Source of the DNA: Pseudoalteromonas shioyasakiensis
GTDB lineage: Bacteria; Pseudomonadota; Gammaproteobacteria; Enterobacterales; Alteromonadaceae
Reading direction: 5' to 3'
Assembly: GCF_019134595.1 (NCBI RefSeq)
Contig: NZ_CP077770.1
Location: 1,694,001-1,758,000, forward strand
DNA length: 64,000 nucleotides
Each line of letters begins with the position of its first letter. Position 1 is the stretch's first letter. Under the pieces are notes generated by a model. The model saw only the letters and a program-made list of their open reading frames with translations. It did no database searches and was not told where the DNA came from. Below are positions 45,381-55,365 of the stretch, one piece after another. The position numbers were made by a program, and so were the translations under genes.

Positions 45381-46748
45381 ATGATTATTAGAAAACCTAC
45401 CCTCATTGCTGCAGCATTTTGTGGCGTTTTCGCAAGCTCAAGTGTACTTGCAAAAATTACCGCTGATGAAGCGGCACGTTTAGGTAAAGATTTAACACCT
45501 ATTGGCGCAGAAAAAGCTGCGAATAAAGACGGTTCTATCCCAGCTTGGGATGGTGGTATCACAACACCACCTGCTGGTTATAAACCGGGAATGCATCATC
45601 CTGATCCGTATGCTGATGATAAAATCTTATTCACGATTGATAAATCGAATGTAGCTGAGTACAAAGATTTCTTAAGCCCAGGTCAAATTGAATTATTCAA
45701 TACTTATCCTGATACGTTTAAGATGAACATCTATCCAACACGTCGTAGCGCGTCTTATCCTCAGTTTGTATATGATGCAACTAAAAAGTATGCAACGACA
45801 GCTGAGTTAGTAGAAGGCGGTAACGGTATTAAAAACACTGCTGTGGGTGTTCCGTTCCCAATCCCTAAAGATGGCTTAGAAGCTATTTGGAACCACTTAT
45901 TACGTTTCCGTGGTTTATCAATTGAGCGTTCTGGTGGTCAAGCAGCACCAACAGCATCTGGTTCATATAACTATGTAGGTTTTGATGAGCAACTGTTAGT
46001 TGAGTATTCATCACCTGAAGCAACGCCTGAAAAGCTACAAGAATCTAATATCTTGTTTAAGTTTAAGCAAAAAGTAACTGAGCCAGCGCGTCTTGCCGGT
46101 ACTGCGTTATTAGTTCATGAAACAATGGACCAAATCTTAACGCCACGCCAAGCATGGACATACAACTCAGGTCAGCGTCGTGTTCGTCGTGCACCTAATG
46201 TTGCCTATGATGCACCGGGAACAGCTGCTGATAGCTTACGTACGACTGATGACTTTGATATGTTCAACGGTTCTCCAAATCGTTACAACTGGACATTAAA
46301 AGGTAAGCAAGAGCTTTATATTCCTTATAACAGCTATAAGCTTCACAGCGACAAACTAAGCTACGATGATATTCTGCAAGCAGGTCATATCAACCCTGAA
46401 CATGTTCGTTATGAAAAACATCGTGTTTGGGTAGTTGAAGCGAACCTTAAAGATGGCACGCGTCATATCTATAAAAAACGTGTTTTCTATATTGATGAAG
46501 ATAGCTGGCAAGTACATGTAGCGGATATCTATGATAACCGTGATCAAATGTATCGTGTAGCGATGGCGCATGGTCTTAACTACTATGAAGTACCAACTCA
46601 TTGGAGTACGCTAGAAGTCTACCATGACCTTAACTCTCGTCGTTATTTAGCAATTGGTTTAGACAACCAAGAAAAAATGTATGATTTCTCACAATCATTC
46701 AACGATAACGAGTTTACTTCAAGCGCATTACGTCGCGAAGGTCGTTAA
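45381..46748 (+). CDS. DUF1329 periplasmic protein
   Basis: A 455-residue secreted protein (signal to about residue 24, SSSVLA). Known DUF1329 structures resemble the lipid-binding LolB/LolA fold. Landmarks: GAEKAANKDGSIPAWDGGIT near the N-terminus, TLKGKQELYIPYNSYKLHS, and RVWVVEANLKDGTRHIYKKR. It starts nine bases after the DUF1302 gene, so the two are co-expressed. It may carry a hydrophobic ligand between inner and outer membrane; this is an inference from the fold and the neighbours. A hairpin follows. Confidence 0.85.
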   Translation: MIIRKPTLIAAAFCGVFASSSVLAKITADEAARLGKDLTPIGAEKAANKDGSIPAWDGGITTPPAGYKPGMHHPDPYADDKILFTIDKSNVAEYKDFLSPGQIELFNTYPDTFKMNIYPTRRSASYPQFVYDATKKYATTAELVEGGNGIKNTAVGVPFPIPKDGLEAIWNHLLRFRGLSIERSGGQAAPTASGSYNYVGFDEQLLVEYSSPEATPEKLQESNILFKFKQKVTEPARLAGTALLVHETMDQILTPRQAWTYNSGQRRVRRAPNVAYDAPGTAADSLRTTDDFDMFNGSPNRYNWTLKGKQELYIPYNSYKLHSDKLSYDDILQAGHINPEHVRYEKHRVWVVEANLKDGTRHIYKKRVFYIDEDSWQVHVADIYDNRDQMYRVAMAHGLNYYEVPTHWSTLEVYHDLNSRRYLAIGLDNQEKMYDFSQSFNDNEFTSSALRREGR

Positions 46749-46756
46749 TCAAATTA

Positions 46757-46782
46757 AGGCACCTGACCCCAGGTGCCTTTTG
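46757..46782 (+). terminator. Rho-independent terminator or attenuator inside the cluster
   Basis: GGCACCTG and CAGGTGCC around ACCC are followed by TTTTG. It lies between DUF1329 and the Ycf48-like gene, so it may reduce downstream expression rather than end the operon. Confidence 0.75.
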
Positions 46783-46871
46783 CAATTCGCGTAAGTCATC
46801 AGTACACGCAATAGATTTCTCAGTGGCTTTTTTGACTTCTCTTTTTATTTTTTCGAAGGCGATTTATCTTT

Positions 46872-47876
46872 ATGAAGTATTTGCTTTATGCCTGTCTTGC
46901 TTATAGTGCTTCATGTTTTGCTCAAGACATGCCTATGCCGCAACAAGCGATTAGCGCTGTTAACGCAAACAAAACTCTTCTCACCGACATTGAACTAGCT
47001 GGCCCAAATCTCATTGCAGTTGGCAAACACGGTGTGGTTATCACAAGTACAGACGCTCAAACTTGGCAACAAGCCAGTGTGCCTACTCAAGTGCTGCTAA
47101 CAGCCGTTGATTTTTATAATAACGATTTAGGCTGGGCATGTGGTCATGATGCAACCATCATTAATACTGTAGATGCAGGAAAAACCTGGCAGTTACAGCA
47201 ATCTTTACCAAACATGGATAAGCCATGTTTAGATATTTTATTTACTACTGAACAACATGGCTATGCAGTTGGTGCATACGGAATGTTTTTTGAAACTAAC
47301 GATGGTGGCCAAACTTGGCAGAAACGTTTTTTAGATAGCCTGTTATTTGAAGAAGACCGTGAATACCTCAATGATTTAAAAGACAGTGACCCAGAAGGCT
47401 ATGAAATTGAAACTGCTTCAATACTGCCGCATTTTAATCGCATCGTTAAAACTGAGGAGAGTCTATTTCTAGCCGGTGAAATGGGTTTAATGGCACAAAG
47501 TTTCGATAATGGTCAAACATGGCGGCGTCTTGAAGAGATCTATATGGGCTCTTTCTTTACGTTTGCGTCAACTGCAGATCAAGGTGGTGAAGATCTAGTT
47601 GCAGGCCTTCGAGGCAACATTTTCACTCGACAAGCCGGCAGTGATCAATGGCAACAAATACCACACGACAGTTATGCAACCGTGAATAGCGCGATTAAAT
47701 ACAACAACCAGTGGTTATTATTTGCCAACAGCGGGGTGATTTTCCAAATTGAGGATGGCCAATTATCAGAACAACAAATGGCTGATGGTAAATCGTTACT
47801 TGATGGTGTCGTGTTTCAAGACAAACTAATTATGGCTTCAGAAAATGGCATTAAAGTGAAGGAGTTGAATCCGTAA
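46872..47876 (+). CDS. Ycf48/HCF136-like beta-propeller protein
   Basis: A 334-residue exported protein (signal to about 17, SCFA). Repeated GxTWQ-type motifs (DAQTWQQAS, DAGKTWQLQQ, DGGQTWQKRF, NGQTWRRL) mark BNR/Ycf48 propeller blades. In plants Ycf48 helps assemble photosystem II; in bacteria such proteins sit beside MMPL transporters. It ends in the start codon of the transporter gene (TAATG), so they are tightly coupled and probably work as a complex. Asp-box repeats suggest a six- or seven-bladed propeller. Confidence 0.85.
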   Translation: MKYLLYACLAYSASCFAQDMPMPQQAISAVNANKTLLTDIELAGPNLIAVGKHGVVITSTDAQTWQQASVPTQVLLTAVDFYNNDLGWACGHDATIINTVDAGKTWQLQQSLPNMDKPCLDILFTTEQHGYAVGAYGMFFETNDGGQTWQKRFLDSLLFEEDREYLNDLKDSDPEGYEIETASILPHFNRIVKTEESLFLAGEMGLMAQSFDNGQTWRRLEEIYMGSFFTFASTADQGGEDLVAGLRGNIFTRQAGSDQWQQIPHDSYATVNSAIKYNNQWLLFANSGVIFQIEDGQLSEQQMADGKSLLDGVVFQDKLIMASENGIKVKELNP

Positions 47877-50200
47877 TGCGTGGTTTTTTAGATATTTTAG
47901 AAAGAGCGGTGTTTCGTCATCGCTTATTCGCAATTATTTCCTTTGCTTTGATCACCTGTTTCTTATTATTCAAAGCAACACAAATTCAATTAGACGCGTC
48001 GTTTAATAAAAATATTCCGCTTAATCATGACTACATGAAAGTTTACACCAAACATGAAAAACAGTTCGGTGGCGCTAACAGCATTTTGATTTCTGTCTGT
48101 GATGCAGATGGTGATATTTTTAATGAGGAATTTTTCACCCAACTTAAAGCAGTTCATGATCAGCTTTACTTTATTCCTGGTGTAAATCGCCCATTGGTAA
48201 ATTCAATCTTCGCACCGAGTGCGCGTTTTGTTGAAGTGGTTGAAGATGGTTTTGCTGGCGGTCCAATTATTCCAGCAAACTTTACCGCTGATAAACGTGG
48301 TCTTGCGGTTGTAAAAGAAAACATCGAAAAAGCAAAAGTCGTTGGTCGTATGATTGCAAGCGACTATTCGTGTGCAATGGTAACCGCTCAGCTACTCGAG
48401 ACTGATCCTCAAACGCAAGAAAAACTCGACACTTTAGCGTTTGCAGAAAAGCTAGAAACACAAGTTCGTGAACCGCTAAGTACTGACAAGGTCAGTATTC
48501 ATATTATCGGTTTTGCAAAAATGGCAGGGGATGTCGCAGAGGGCGCTAAGGGCGTACTGCTATTCTTTGCTATTGCCATTGCTTTCACATTTGTGATGGT
48601 TTGGCTGTTCTGCCACTCTTTAAAACTGACAATTTTACCGATTGCCTGTTCAATCATTGCTGTTGTTTGGCAGTTAGGCTTGCTATCAAGCTTAGGCTTT
48701 GGTTTAGACCCTATGTCAATTTTAGTACCGTTTTTAGTGTTTGCGATTGGTGTAAGCCATGGCGTGCAAATGATTAATGACATCGGTAAAAAAGTGTCTA
48801 CGGGTAGTTCAACTCGGGTTTGCTGTCAGGCAAGCTTTAGAGCACTTCTGATCCCAGGTGGTATCGCGCTGCTATCTGACACAATTGGTTTCTTAACCTT
48901 ACTCACCATTGATATTGGTATTATTCGTGAACTTGCTATCACAGCGAGTTTAGGTGTGGCGGTAATTATTTTCACCAACTTAATTTTATTACCTGTATGG
49001 GCATCGTACATGCGCTTTGAAGGCTCTGTGCATATTCAAGCGGGTACACATACAGACAAACCGAACTTCTTAGATAAACTACGTGAACTTTTAGTTAAAG
49101 CAACAGACCGTAAAACAGCTGTGTTCATCATTGCACTGACAGCCGTGTTATTCGCTGTCGGCTATTGGCAAGCTGATAAGATGCGTATCGGTGATTTACA
49201 TGCTGGTGCACCATCACTGCATCAAGATGCCCGTTATAACCAAGATACTTTCTTAATATCAGATAAATACACCATATCTTCAGATATTCTAAAAGTGATT
49301 GTTGAAGCGTATCCTGCTGCGTGTACTGAGCATGATGTTATGGAGCGTATTAGTCGATTCCAATGGCAGATGGAAAACGTTGCCGGGGTACAATCGGCTG
49401 TCAGCCTGAGCTCAGTAGCGCAATCTGTGAATGCCGGCTTTAACGAAGGTAACTTAAAATGGCAAAGCCTGCCACGCAATACGGCAAGTTTAGTGCAAGC
49501 TACTTCACGCGTTGAAACAAGCTCAGGTTTACTCGATGGTAACTGCTCTGTAATGCCAGTGATTATTTTCTTAAATGACCACAAAGCAGAAACGATTGAC
49601 CATGTGGTAGCTAAAGTTAAAGAGTTTGCTAAGGCCGAAGAAACCGATGAGTTAAAGTTTAAGCTAGCGTCAGGCCCTGTCGGTGTAATGGCTGCAACGA
49701 ACGAATCTGTATCAGCTGCACAGCTACCTATGATGCTTTACGTTTACGGCGCCGTAATCCTGCTATGCTTAATTAGCTTTAGAAGTGTTAAGGCAACGGT
49801 CGCGGTTGTATTACCTCTGTACATCGTATCAACCTTAGCGCAAGCGTTGATGGTACAACTAGAAATAGGTTTAACAGTGTCGACATTACCAGTTATCGCT
49901 TTAGGTGTTGGTATTGGTGTCGATTACGGGATTTATATACTGTCATCAATGATGGGGCAGCTAAAACAAGGTGTGGCACTGGAAGTGGCTTATCGTAATG
50001 CATTAGCAGAGCGTGGTAGTGCAGTGTTGTTCACAGGTATTACCTTAGCCATTGGTGTTAGCACATGGATTTTCTCTGATCTGAAGTTCCAAGTGGATAT
50101 GGGTATTCTGCTAACCTTCATGTTTTTGGTTAACATGTTGGGTGCAGTACTACTTTTACCTGCAATTGGTAACTTCCTCTGGACTGACCAGAAAAAATAA
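47876..50200 (+). CDS. MMPL/RND-superfamily transporter
   Basis: A 774-residue membrane protein with the two-fold RND layout: TM1 (about 17-35), a periplasmic loop, five segments (about 225-385), a repeat TM7 near 410, a second loop and five segments (about 630-765). The motifs VFAIGVSHGVQMINDIG and ALGVGIGVDYGIYILSSM are the paired proton-relay-like helices of the MMPL family. Such proteins export lipids, pigments or other hydrophobic molecules. With DUF1302, DUF1329 and the Ycf48-like protein it forms a putative trans-envelope system. Substrate unknown. Confidence 0.9.
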   Translation: MRGFLDILERAVFRHRLFAIISFALITCFLLFKATQIQLDASFNKNIPLNHDYMKVYTKHEKQFGGANSILISVCDADGDIFNEEFFTQLKAVHDQLYFIPGVNRPLVNSIFAPSARFVEVVEDGFAGGPIIPANFTADKRGLAVVKENIEKAKVVGRMIASDYSCAMVTAQLLETDPQTQEKLDTLAFAEKLETQVREPLSTDKVSIHIIGFAKMAGDVAEGAKGVLLFFAIAIAFTFVMVWLFCHSLKLTILPIACSIIAVVWQLGLLSSLGFGLDPMSILVPFLVFAIGVSHGVQMINDIGKKVSTGSSTRVCCQASFRALLIPGGIALLSDTIGFLTLLTIDIGIIRELAITASLGVAVIIFTNLILLPVWASYMRFEGSVHIQAGTHTDKPNFLDKLRELLVKATDRKTAVFIIALTAVLFAVGYWQADKMRIGDLHAGAPSLHQDARYNQDTFLISDKYTISSDILKVIVEAYPAACTEHDVMERISRFQWQMENVAGVQSAVSLSSVAQSVNAGFNEGNLKWQSLPRNTASLVQATSRVETSSGLLDGNCSVMPVIIFLNDHKAETIDHVVAKVKEFAKAEETDELKFKLASGPVGVMAATNESVSAAQLPMMLYVYGAVILLCLISFRSVKATVAVVLPLYIVSTLAQALMVQLEIGLTVSTLPVIALGVGIGVDYGIYILSSMMGQLKQGVALEVAYRNALAERGSAVLFTGITLAIGVSTWIFSDLKFQVDMGILLTFMFLVNMLGAVLLLPAIGNFLWTDQKK

Positions 50201-50221
50201 TGTGAATAATTGTGCTCCGAT

Positions 50222-50239
50222 ATGGCCAGTAATGGCCAT
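50222..50239 (+). terminator. weak hairpin after the MMPL gene
   Basis: ATGGCC and GGCCAT pair across AGTAAT, with a T-rich but interrupted tail. It is a marginal terminator for the cluster. Confidence 0.4.
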
Positions 50240-50412
50240 TTATATCTATATTTTGTGAATAGATGACCAAATAGCTGAAAAGCTTAAAATGATTTCATCG
50301 AAAAGGCTGTTTATTAGCTGTAAAAGAGTTAGAATTTACCTGACTCCACGCTAATAAATGGCTGTACAAATATTCTACTAATCGATAAGTAGTATAGATT
50401 AAGGAACATACA

Positions 50413-53400
50413 ATGACACGAAATGAAGGGCAAGCCTCGGTTATCTTAGATAATGTCTGTAAGCTGATCCAGAAAAAAGTTCACGCTGATAATGTGTTAC
50501 TCGTTGAGAAATTCGCCAAAGCCTTGTACAGCAATATGTCTAAAGAGGATTTGGCACATCGCAACGATAGTGACTTATATGGCGCTGCACTAAGCCTATG
50601 GAACTCGCTAGAAAAAAATAATTCTGATGACGCGGTTGTCCGTGTTTTCAATCCTGAAGTAGCAAAAGATGGCTGGCAGTCATCGCACACTATTGTTGAA
50701 ATCATCGCGAAAGACATGCCTTTCCTAGTTGATTCTGTGCGTATGGCCATGACCCGCGCAAACATCGCTTCTCACTTATTACTTCACTCTCCGCTGAAAA
50801 TCCAACGTGATAAAAATGCTAAAATCACCGGTATTTCAAGCTTAAAAGCAGAGCAAGAATCAACGTCGACAAAAACTGTGTTCTTTATCGAGATTGATCG
50901 TCAAACAGATGCAAAAGTAATTGAGTCTTTCAAAAAAGAACTTGAGTCTGTGTTAGTTGACGTATCTATCGCTGTAGAAGATTGGCAGCCAATTCGTGAG
51001 AAGCTTATTGCGGTAACGAAAGACTTACCTAAACGCCACCATAATAATAACGAAAGCGAAGTTGCAGAAACGGTAGAGTTTTTAGACTGGTTAGCTAAAG
51101 ATAACTTTACGCTAATGGGTTACCGTGAGTATGAACTTTCGCCAGTGCAAGGTGATTACCAGTTAAAAGGTAAAAAGGGCACCAGCCTTGGTCTAATGAA
51201 AAACACAGACGAAGAGCATAGCCGTTTACTTTCTGAGTTACCTGAAGTAGCGCGTCAAGAAGCGCGTAGCAGTAACTTATTAATTTTAACGAAAACAAAT
51301 TCAGTGTCTCGTGTACATCGACCTGCATACATCGACTACGTGGGTATTAAGCGTTTTGATGATGAAGGCAATGTAATTGGTGAAGACCGCTTCCTTGGTT
51401 TATTCTCATCAAGCTTTTACAACAACAGCGCCGCTGATGTACCTGTACTGAAAAGTAAGATTAACCGCATTATGGAAATGTGTGACTTTGCTAAAGGCAC
51501 TCATGCATATAAAGCGGTATTAAATATTTTAGAAACGTATCCACGTGATGAGCTTGTGCAAGCACGTGAAGCTGAACTACTTGAAGTTGCCATGGGCGTA
51601 TTACAAGTACAAGAGCGTGATATGTGCCGTATTTTTGTGCGTAAAGACGCATATGGCCGTTTCTTCTCTTGCATGGTATATGTTCCGCGTGAGCGCTATA
51701 ACACGGCACTACGTCGTGAAACGCAACGTATCTTAGCCAATGCATTTAATTCTGACGACAAAGTCGAATTTACTACTTTCTTCTCTGAGTCAACATTAGC
51801 CCGTACACATTACACGGTGCGTGTGACTGACAATAATATTGAATATAACGTGAAAGACATCGAAAACAACCTAATTGAAGCTGCCCGTACTTGGGAAGAT
51901 AGACTCCAATCTGCACTACTTGAAAGCGCAGGTGAAGCACGCGGTAAAGAATTAAACCGTAAATATGCACAAGCGTTTGCAAGTGCGTATAAAGATCAGG
52001 TTTTACCAAGTGCAGCGGTTGTTGATATTGAAAAGCTAGAACTTCTAAACGACGAGAACAAACTAGAGATGTTGTTCTACCGTCCACAAGAAGAAGCAAA
52101 CACCAATGTTGTTCGTTTAAGCTTATTCCATAAAGATGTACCAATTCACTTATCTGACGTAATGCCGATGTTAGAAAACTTTGGTTTACGCGTAGTTGGT
52201 GAAACACCTTACTCAGTAAAAACGACTGACGGTAAAGTTAATTGGATCATGGATTTCACCATGCTAATTGACAACAAGGGCATTGCTGACTTTGATAAAG
52301 TGTCAGCGCGTTTTCGTGCAGCGTTAACGAATGTGTGGAATAACCGTTTAGAAAACGATGGTTTCAACCGTTTAGTATTAATGGGTGGCTTAACAGGTCG
52401 TGAAGCGTCTATTCTACGTGCCTACGCTAAATATATGCGTCAAATTGGTGTCACTTTCTCGCAAACTTACATCGAAAGTACCTTTGCAAATTACCCGCAC
52501 ATTGCATCGCAAATCGTTAACTTATTCACTAAAAAGTTCTCAGTTAAGAACCCTGGCAGTGAGAAGACACTTGAGAAGCTAGTTGCACAAGTTAATCTTG
52601 AACTAGAAAACGTAGCAAACCTAGATGACGACCGAATCATCCGTTTATACGTTGATATGATCAATGCAACTCTTAGAACGAACTTCTTCCAAAAAGAAGC
52701 GGACGGCCAATTTAAGTCATACGTATCGTTCAAAGTTCAGCCTTCTATGATCCCTGAAATGCCATTACCACTGCCTGCGTTTGAGATCTTTGTATACTCG
52801 CCGCGCGTTGAAGGTGTGCATTTACGTGGTGGTAAAGTTGCTCGTGGTGGTTTACGTTGGTCTGACCGTCGTGAAGACTTCCGTACTGAAGTGCTGGGTC
52901 TTGTTAAAGCGCAACAAGTTAAAAACACGGTTATCGTGCCAGTCGGTTCGAAAGGTGGTTTTGTGTGTAAACAGCTACCGACAGACCGTGAAGCATTCTT
53001 CAAAGAAGGCCAAGAGTGTTACAAGATTTTCATCCGTGGTTTATTAGATATCACAGATAACATTGAACGTGGTGAGATTGTTCCACCAGTTGATGTTGTT
53101 CGTCATGATGAAGATGACCCGTATTTAGTTGTAGCTGCCGATAAGGGTACTGCGACTTTCTCTGATATCGCTAACGGCATCGCAAATGAATATAACTTCT
53201 GGCTAGGTGATGCATTCGCATCAGGTGGCTCAGTAGGTTACGACCACAAGAAAATGGGTATCACAGCGAAAGGTGCGTGGGAATCTGTTAAACGTCATTT
53301 CCGTGAAATGGACATTGACTGTCAAACAACTGATTTCACTGTTGTGGCAATCGGCGACATGGCGGGTGACGTATTTGGTAATGGTATGTTGCTTTCTAAG

Positions 53401-55251
53401 CACATTCGCTTACAAGTAGCGTTTAACCACATGCACATCTTTGTTGATCCAAACCCTGATGCAGCGACATCTTACCCAGAGCGTGAACGTTTATTTAATC
53501 TACCGCGTTCTTCTTGGGAAGATTACAACAAAGACCTTATTTCACAAGGTGGTGGCATTTTCTCACGTGCGGCTAAATCAATTAGCTTAAGCTCAGAAAT
53601 GAAGAAAATGCTTGGCACTAAGAAAGCGAGCATGACACCTAACGAGTTAATCAAAGCAGCTCTAATGATGGAGTTTGATTTACTTTGGAATGGTGGTATC
53701 GGTACTTACATCAAGAACTCTAAAGAGACTGATGCTGATGTTGGTGACCGCGCGAATGATGCACTTCGTATTAACGGTTCTGAGCTTGGTGCGAAGATCT
53801 TAGGTGAGGGCGGTAACTTAGGTGCGACTCAATTAGGTCGTATCGAATTTGCGGCTAAAGGCGGTCGTGTTAACACTGACTTCATCGATAACGTAGGTGG
53901 TGTTGCGTGTTCAGATAACGAAGTAAACATCAAGATCTTACTTAATGGCCTAGTTGCTGAAGGTGACTTAACACGTAAACAGCGTGATGAGTTACTTTAT
54001 TCAATGACTGATGAAGTGTCTGAGTTAGTATTAAAAGACTGTTACCGTCAAACGCATACCTTATCGATTACTCAATCAAAAGGTACGTCAACGCTTAAAG
54101 AGAAAGTACGTTTCATCCATGCCCTTGAAAAAGATGGCAAGCTTAACCGTGCAATTGAGTTCATCCCAACGGATGAAGAACTTGCAGAGCGCGCAGCAGC
54201 GGGTAAAGATTTAACTCGTCCAGAGCTTTCTGTACTTGTTTCTTACGCGAAGATGGTTCTTAAAGAGTCTCTAGTGGTTGATGAAATCACTGAAAACCCT
54301 TACTACCGTCAGTTATTAGTTAAGTCGTTCCCAGTGCCACTTCGTGAGAAGTTTAACGATGCAATGGATAACCACCCACTTCGTAAAGAGATTATCGCAA
54401 CGAAACTTGCAAACAACATCGTTAACGATATGGGTCTTAACTTTATGGTTCGTATGCACGAAGAAACAGGTGCTAACGAAGCTGAAATCGCACTTTGCTA
54501 CTCAATTGCAAAAGAAGTGTTCCAGATGCCAGAAACATGGTCATCAATTGTTGCACTTGATAATAAGATCCCAGCAGCTGTACAAACAGAAATGCTATAT
54601 CAATTACGTCGTACGGTTCGTCGTGCAACACGTTGGTTCTTACGTCATCGCAATAAAGCACAAACGATTGAGCAAGCAATTGAATTCTTTGCACCAACAT
54701 TTGCTGATTTAAGTGAAAACTTAAACAGCTACATGGTTGAAAAAGAAAGCGAGCGCCTAGTTAAAGCAGCAGAGAAGCTAATTGACAGCAATGTACCAAA
54801 AGCACTTGCAACACGTATTGTGTCACTATCAAGCTTATTCTCTGTAATGGACTTAGCTGAAATTGCAAATAATTCAGAGCGTAGCATTGATATGGTTTCT
54901 AATACCTACTTCAAGCTGGGTGCGCGTATGGGCTTACATTGGTTCCTTGACCAAATCACCAACCAACCAGTTGCGAACCACTGGCAAGCACTTGCTCGTG
55001 CTTCTTACCGTGAAGAGCTGGATTGGCAACAACGTACATTATCAGCTGTGGTACTTAATAGCTTTGCAGCAGACAGCAAAGACATTGATGCACAAATTGA
55101 TGAGTGGATGGATAACCAAGATCTACTATTACAACGTTGGAAACAGATGCTATCTGAGTTCAAAACATCGCAAAGCCATGATTTTGCGAAGTTCTCAGTG
55201 GCACTTCGTGAACTAATGTTGTTAAGCCACAACTGTGACACTTCCAAATAA
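50413..55251 (+). CDS. gdhB: NAD-dependent glutamate dehydrogenase, large 180-kDa type
   Basis: A 1612-residue enzyme that deaminates glutamate to 2-oxoglutarate with NAD, feeding amino-acid carbon into the TCA cycle. It has long ACT-like and helical N-terminal regions (to about 700), a catalytic core with KVARGGLRWSDRREDFRTEV and KNTVIVPVGSKGGFVCKQ, a Rossmann region with GDMAGDVFGNGMLLS, GGIGTYIKNSKET and GEGGNLGATQLGRIEF, and a helical C-terminal domain. This is the L_1500 family found in Pseudomonas and marine gammaproteobacteria; the length is typical. AAGGAACA precedes the ATG. It is monocistronic, closed by a strong terminator. Confidence 0.96.
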   Translation: MTRNEGQASVILDNVCKLIQKKVHADNVLLVEKFAKALYSNMSKEDLAHRNDSDLYGAALSLWNSLEKNNSDDAVVRVFNPEVAKDGWQSSHTIVEIIAKDMPFLVDSVRMAMTRANIASHLLLHSPLKIQRDKNAKITGISSLKAEQESTSTKTVFFIEIDRQTDAKVIESFKKELESVLVDVSIAVEDWQPIREKLIAVTKDLPKRHHNNNESEVAETVEFLDWLAKDNFTLMGYREYELSPVQGDYQLKGKKGTSLGLMKNTDEEHSRLLSELPEVARQEARSSNLLILTKTNSVSRVHRPAYIDYVGIKRFDDEGNVIGEDRFLGLFSSSFYNNSAADVPVLKSKINRIMEMCDFAKGTHAYKAVLNILETYPRDELVQAREAELLEVAMGVLQVQERDMCRIFVRKDAYGRFFSCMVYVPRERYNTALRRETQRILANAFNSDDKVEFTTFFSESTLARTHYTVRVTDNNIEYNVKDIENNLIEAARTWEDRLQSALLESAGEARGKELNRKYAQAFASAYKDQVLPSAAVVDIEKLELLNDENKLEMLFYRPQEEANTNVVRLSLFHKDVPIHLSDVMPMLENFGLRVVGETPYSVKTTDGKVNWIMDFTMLIDNKGIADFDKVSARFRAALTNVWNNRLENDGFNRLVLMGGLTGREASILRAYAKYMRQIGVTFSQTYIESTFANYPHIASQIVNLFTKKFSVKNPGSEKTLEKLVAQVNLELENVANLDDDRIIRLYVDMINATLRTNFFQKEADGQFKSYVSFKVQPSMIPEMPLPLPAFEIFVYSPRVEGVHLRGGKVARGGLRWSDRREDFRTEVLGLVKAQQVKNTVIVPVGSKGGFVCKQLPTDREAFFKEGQECYKIFIRGLLDITDNIERGEIVPPVDVVRHDEDDPYLVVAADKGTATFSDIANGIANEYNFWLGDAFASGGSVGYDHKKMGITAKGAWESVKRHFREMDIDCQTTDFTVVAIGDMAGDVFGNGMLLSKHIRLQVAFNHMHIFVDPNPDAATSYPERERLFNLPRSSWEDYNKDLISQGGGIFSRAAKSISLSSEMKKMLGTKKASMTPNELIKAALMMEFDLLWNGGIGTYIKNSKETDADVGDRANDALRINGSELGAKILGEGGNLGATQLGRIEFAAKGGRVNTDFIDNVGGVACSDNEVNIKILLNGLVAEGDLTRKQRDELLYSMTDEVSELVLKDCYRQTHTLSITQSKGTSTLKEKVRFIHALEKDGKLNRAIEFIPTDEELAERAAAGKDLTRPELSVLVSYAKMVLKESLVVDEITENPYYRQLLVKSFPVPLREKFNDAMDNHPLRKEIIATKLANNIVNDMGLNFMVRMHEETGANEAEIALCYSIAKEVFQMPETWSSIVALDNKIPAAVQTEMLYQLRRTVRRATRWFLRHRNKAQTIEQAIEFFAPTFADLSENLNSYMVEKESERLVKAAEKLIDSNVPKALATRIVSLSSLFSVMDLAEIANNSERSIDMVSNTYFKLGARMGLHWFLDQITNQPVANHWQALARASYREELDWQQRTLSAVVLNSFAADSKDIDAQIDEWMDNQDLLLQRWKQMLSEFKTSQSHDFAKFSVALRELMLLSHNCDTSK

Positions 55252-55269
55252 GTGAAAAGTCGTTAAAAT

Positions 55270-55300
55270 ACATACCCCAGCTCGCTGGGGTATTTTTTTG
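55270..55300 (+). terminator. Rho-independent terminator after gdhB
   Basis: CATACCCCAGC and GCTGGGGTAT form a stem followed by TTTTTTT. Confidence 0.92.
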
Positions 55301-55365
55301 CCCTTAATTTGCAATGGTCCGTTTATAAACGGCTACCTTGTTTATTTTTACCTAAGGAACAAACC

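Noticed and set aside
51773..52207. Long ORFs on the minus strand inside gdhB (also 52491-52733, 52737-53003, 54473-54700)
   Set aside because: Shadows of a well-conserved 1612-codon gene; no ribosome sites or recognisable domains.
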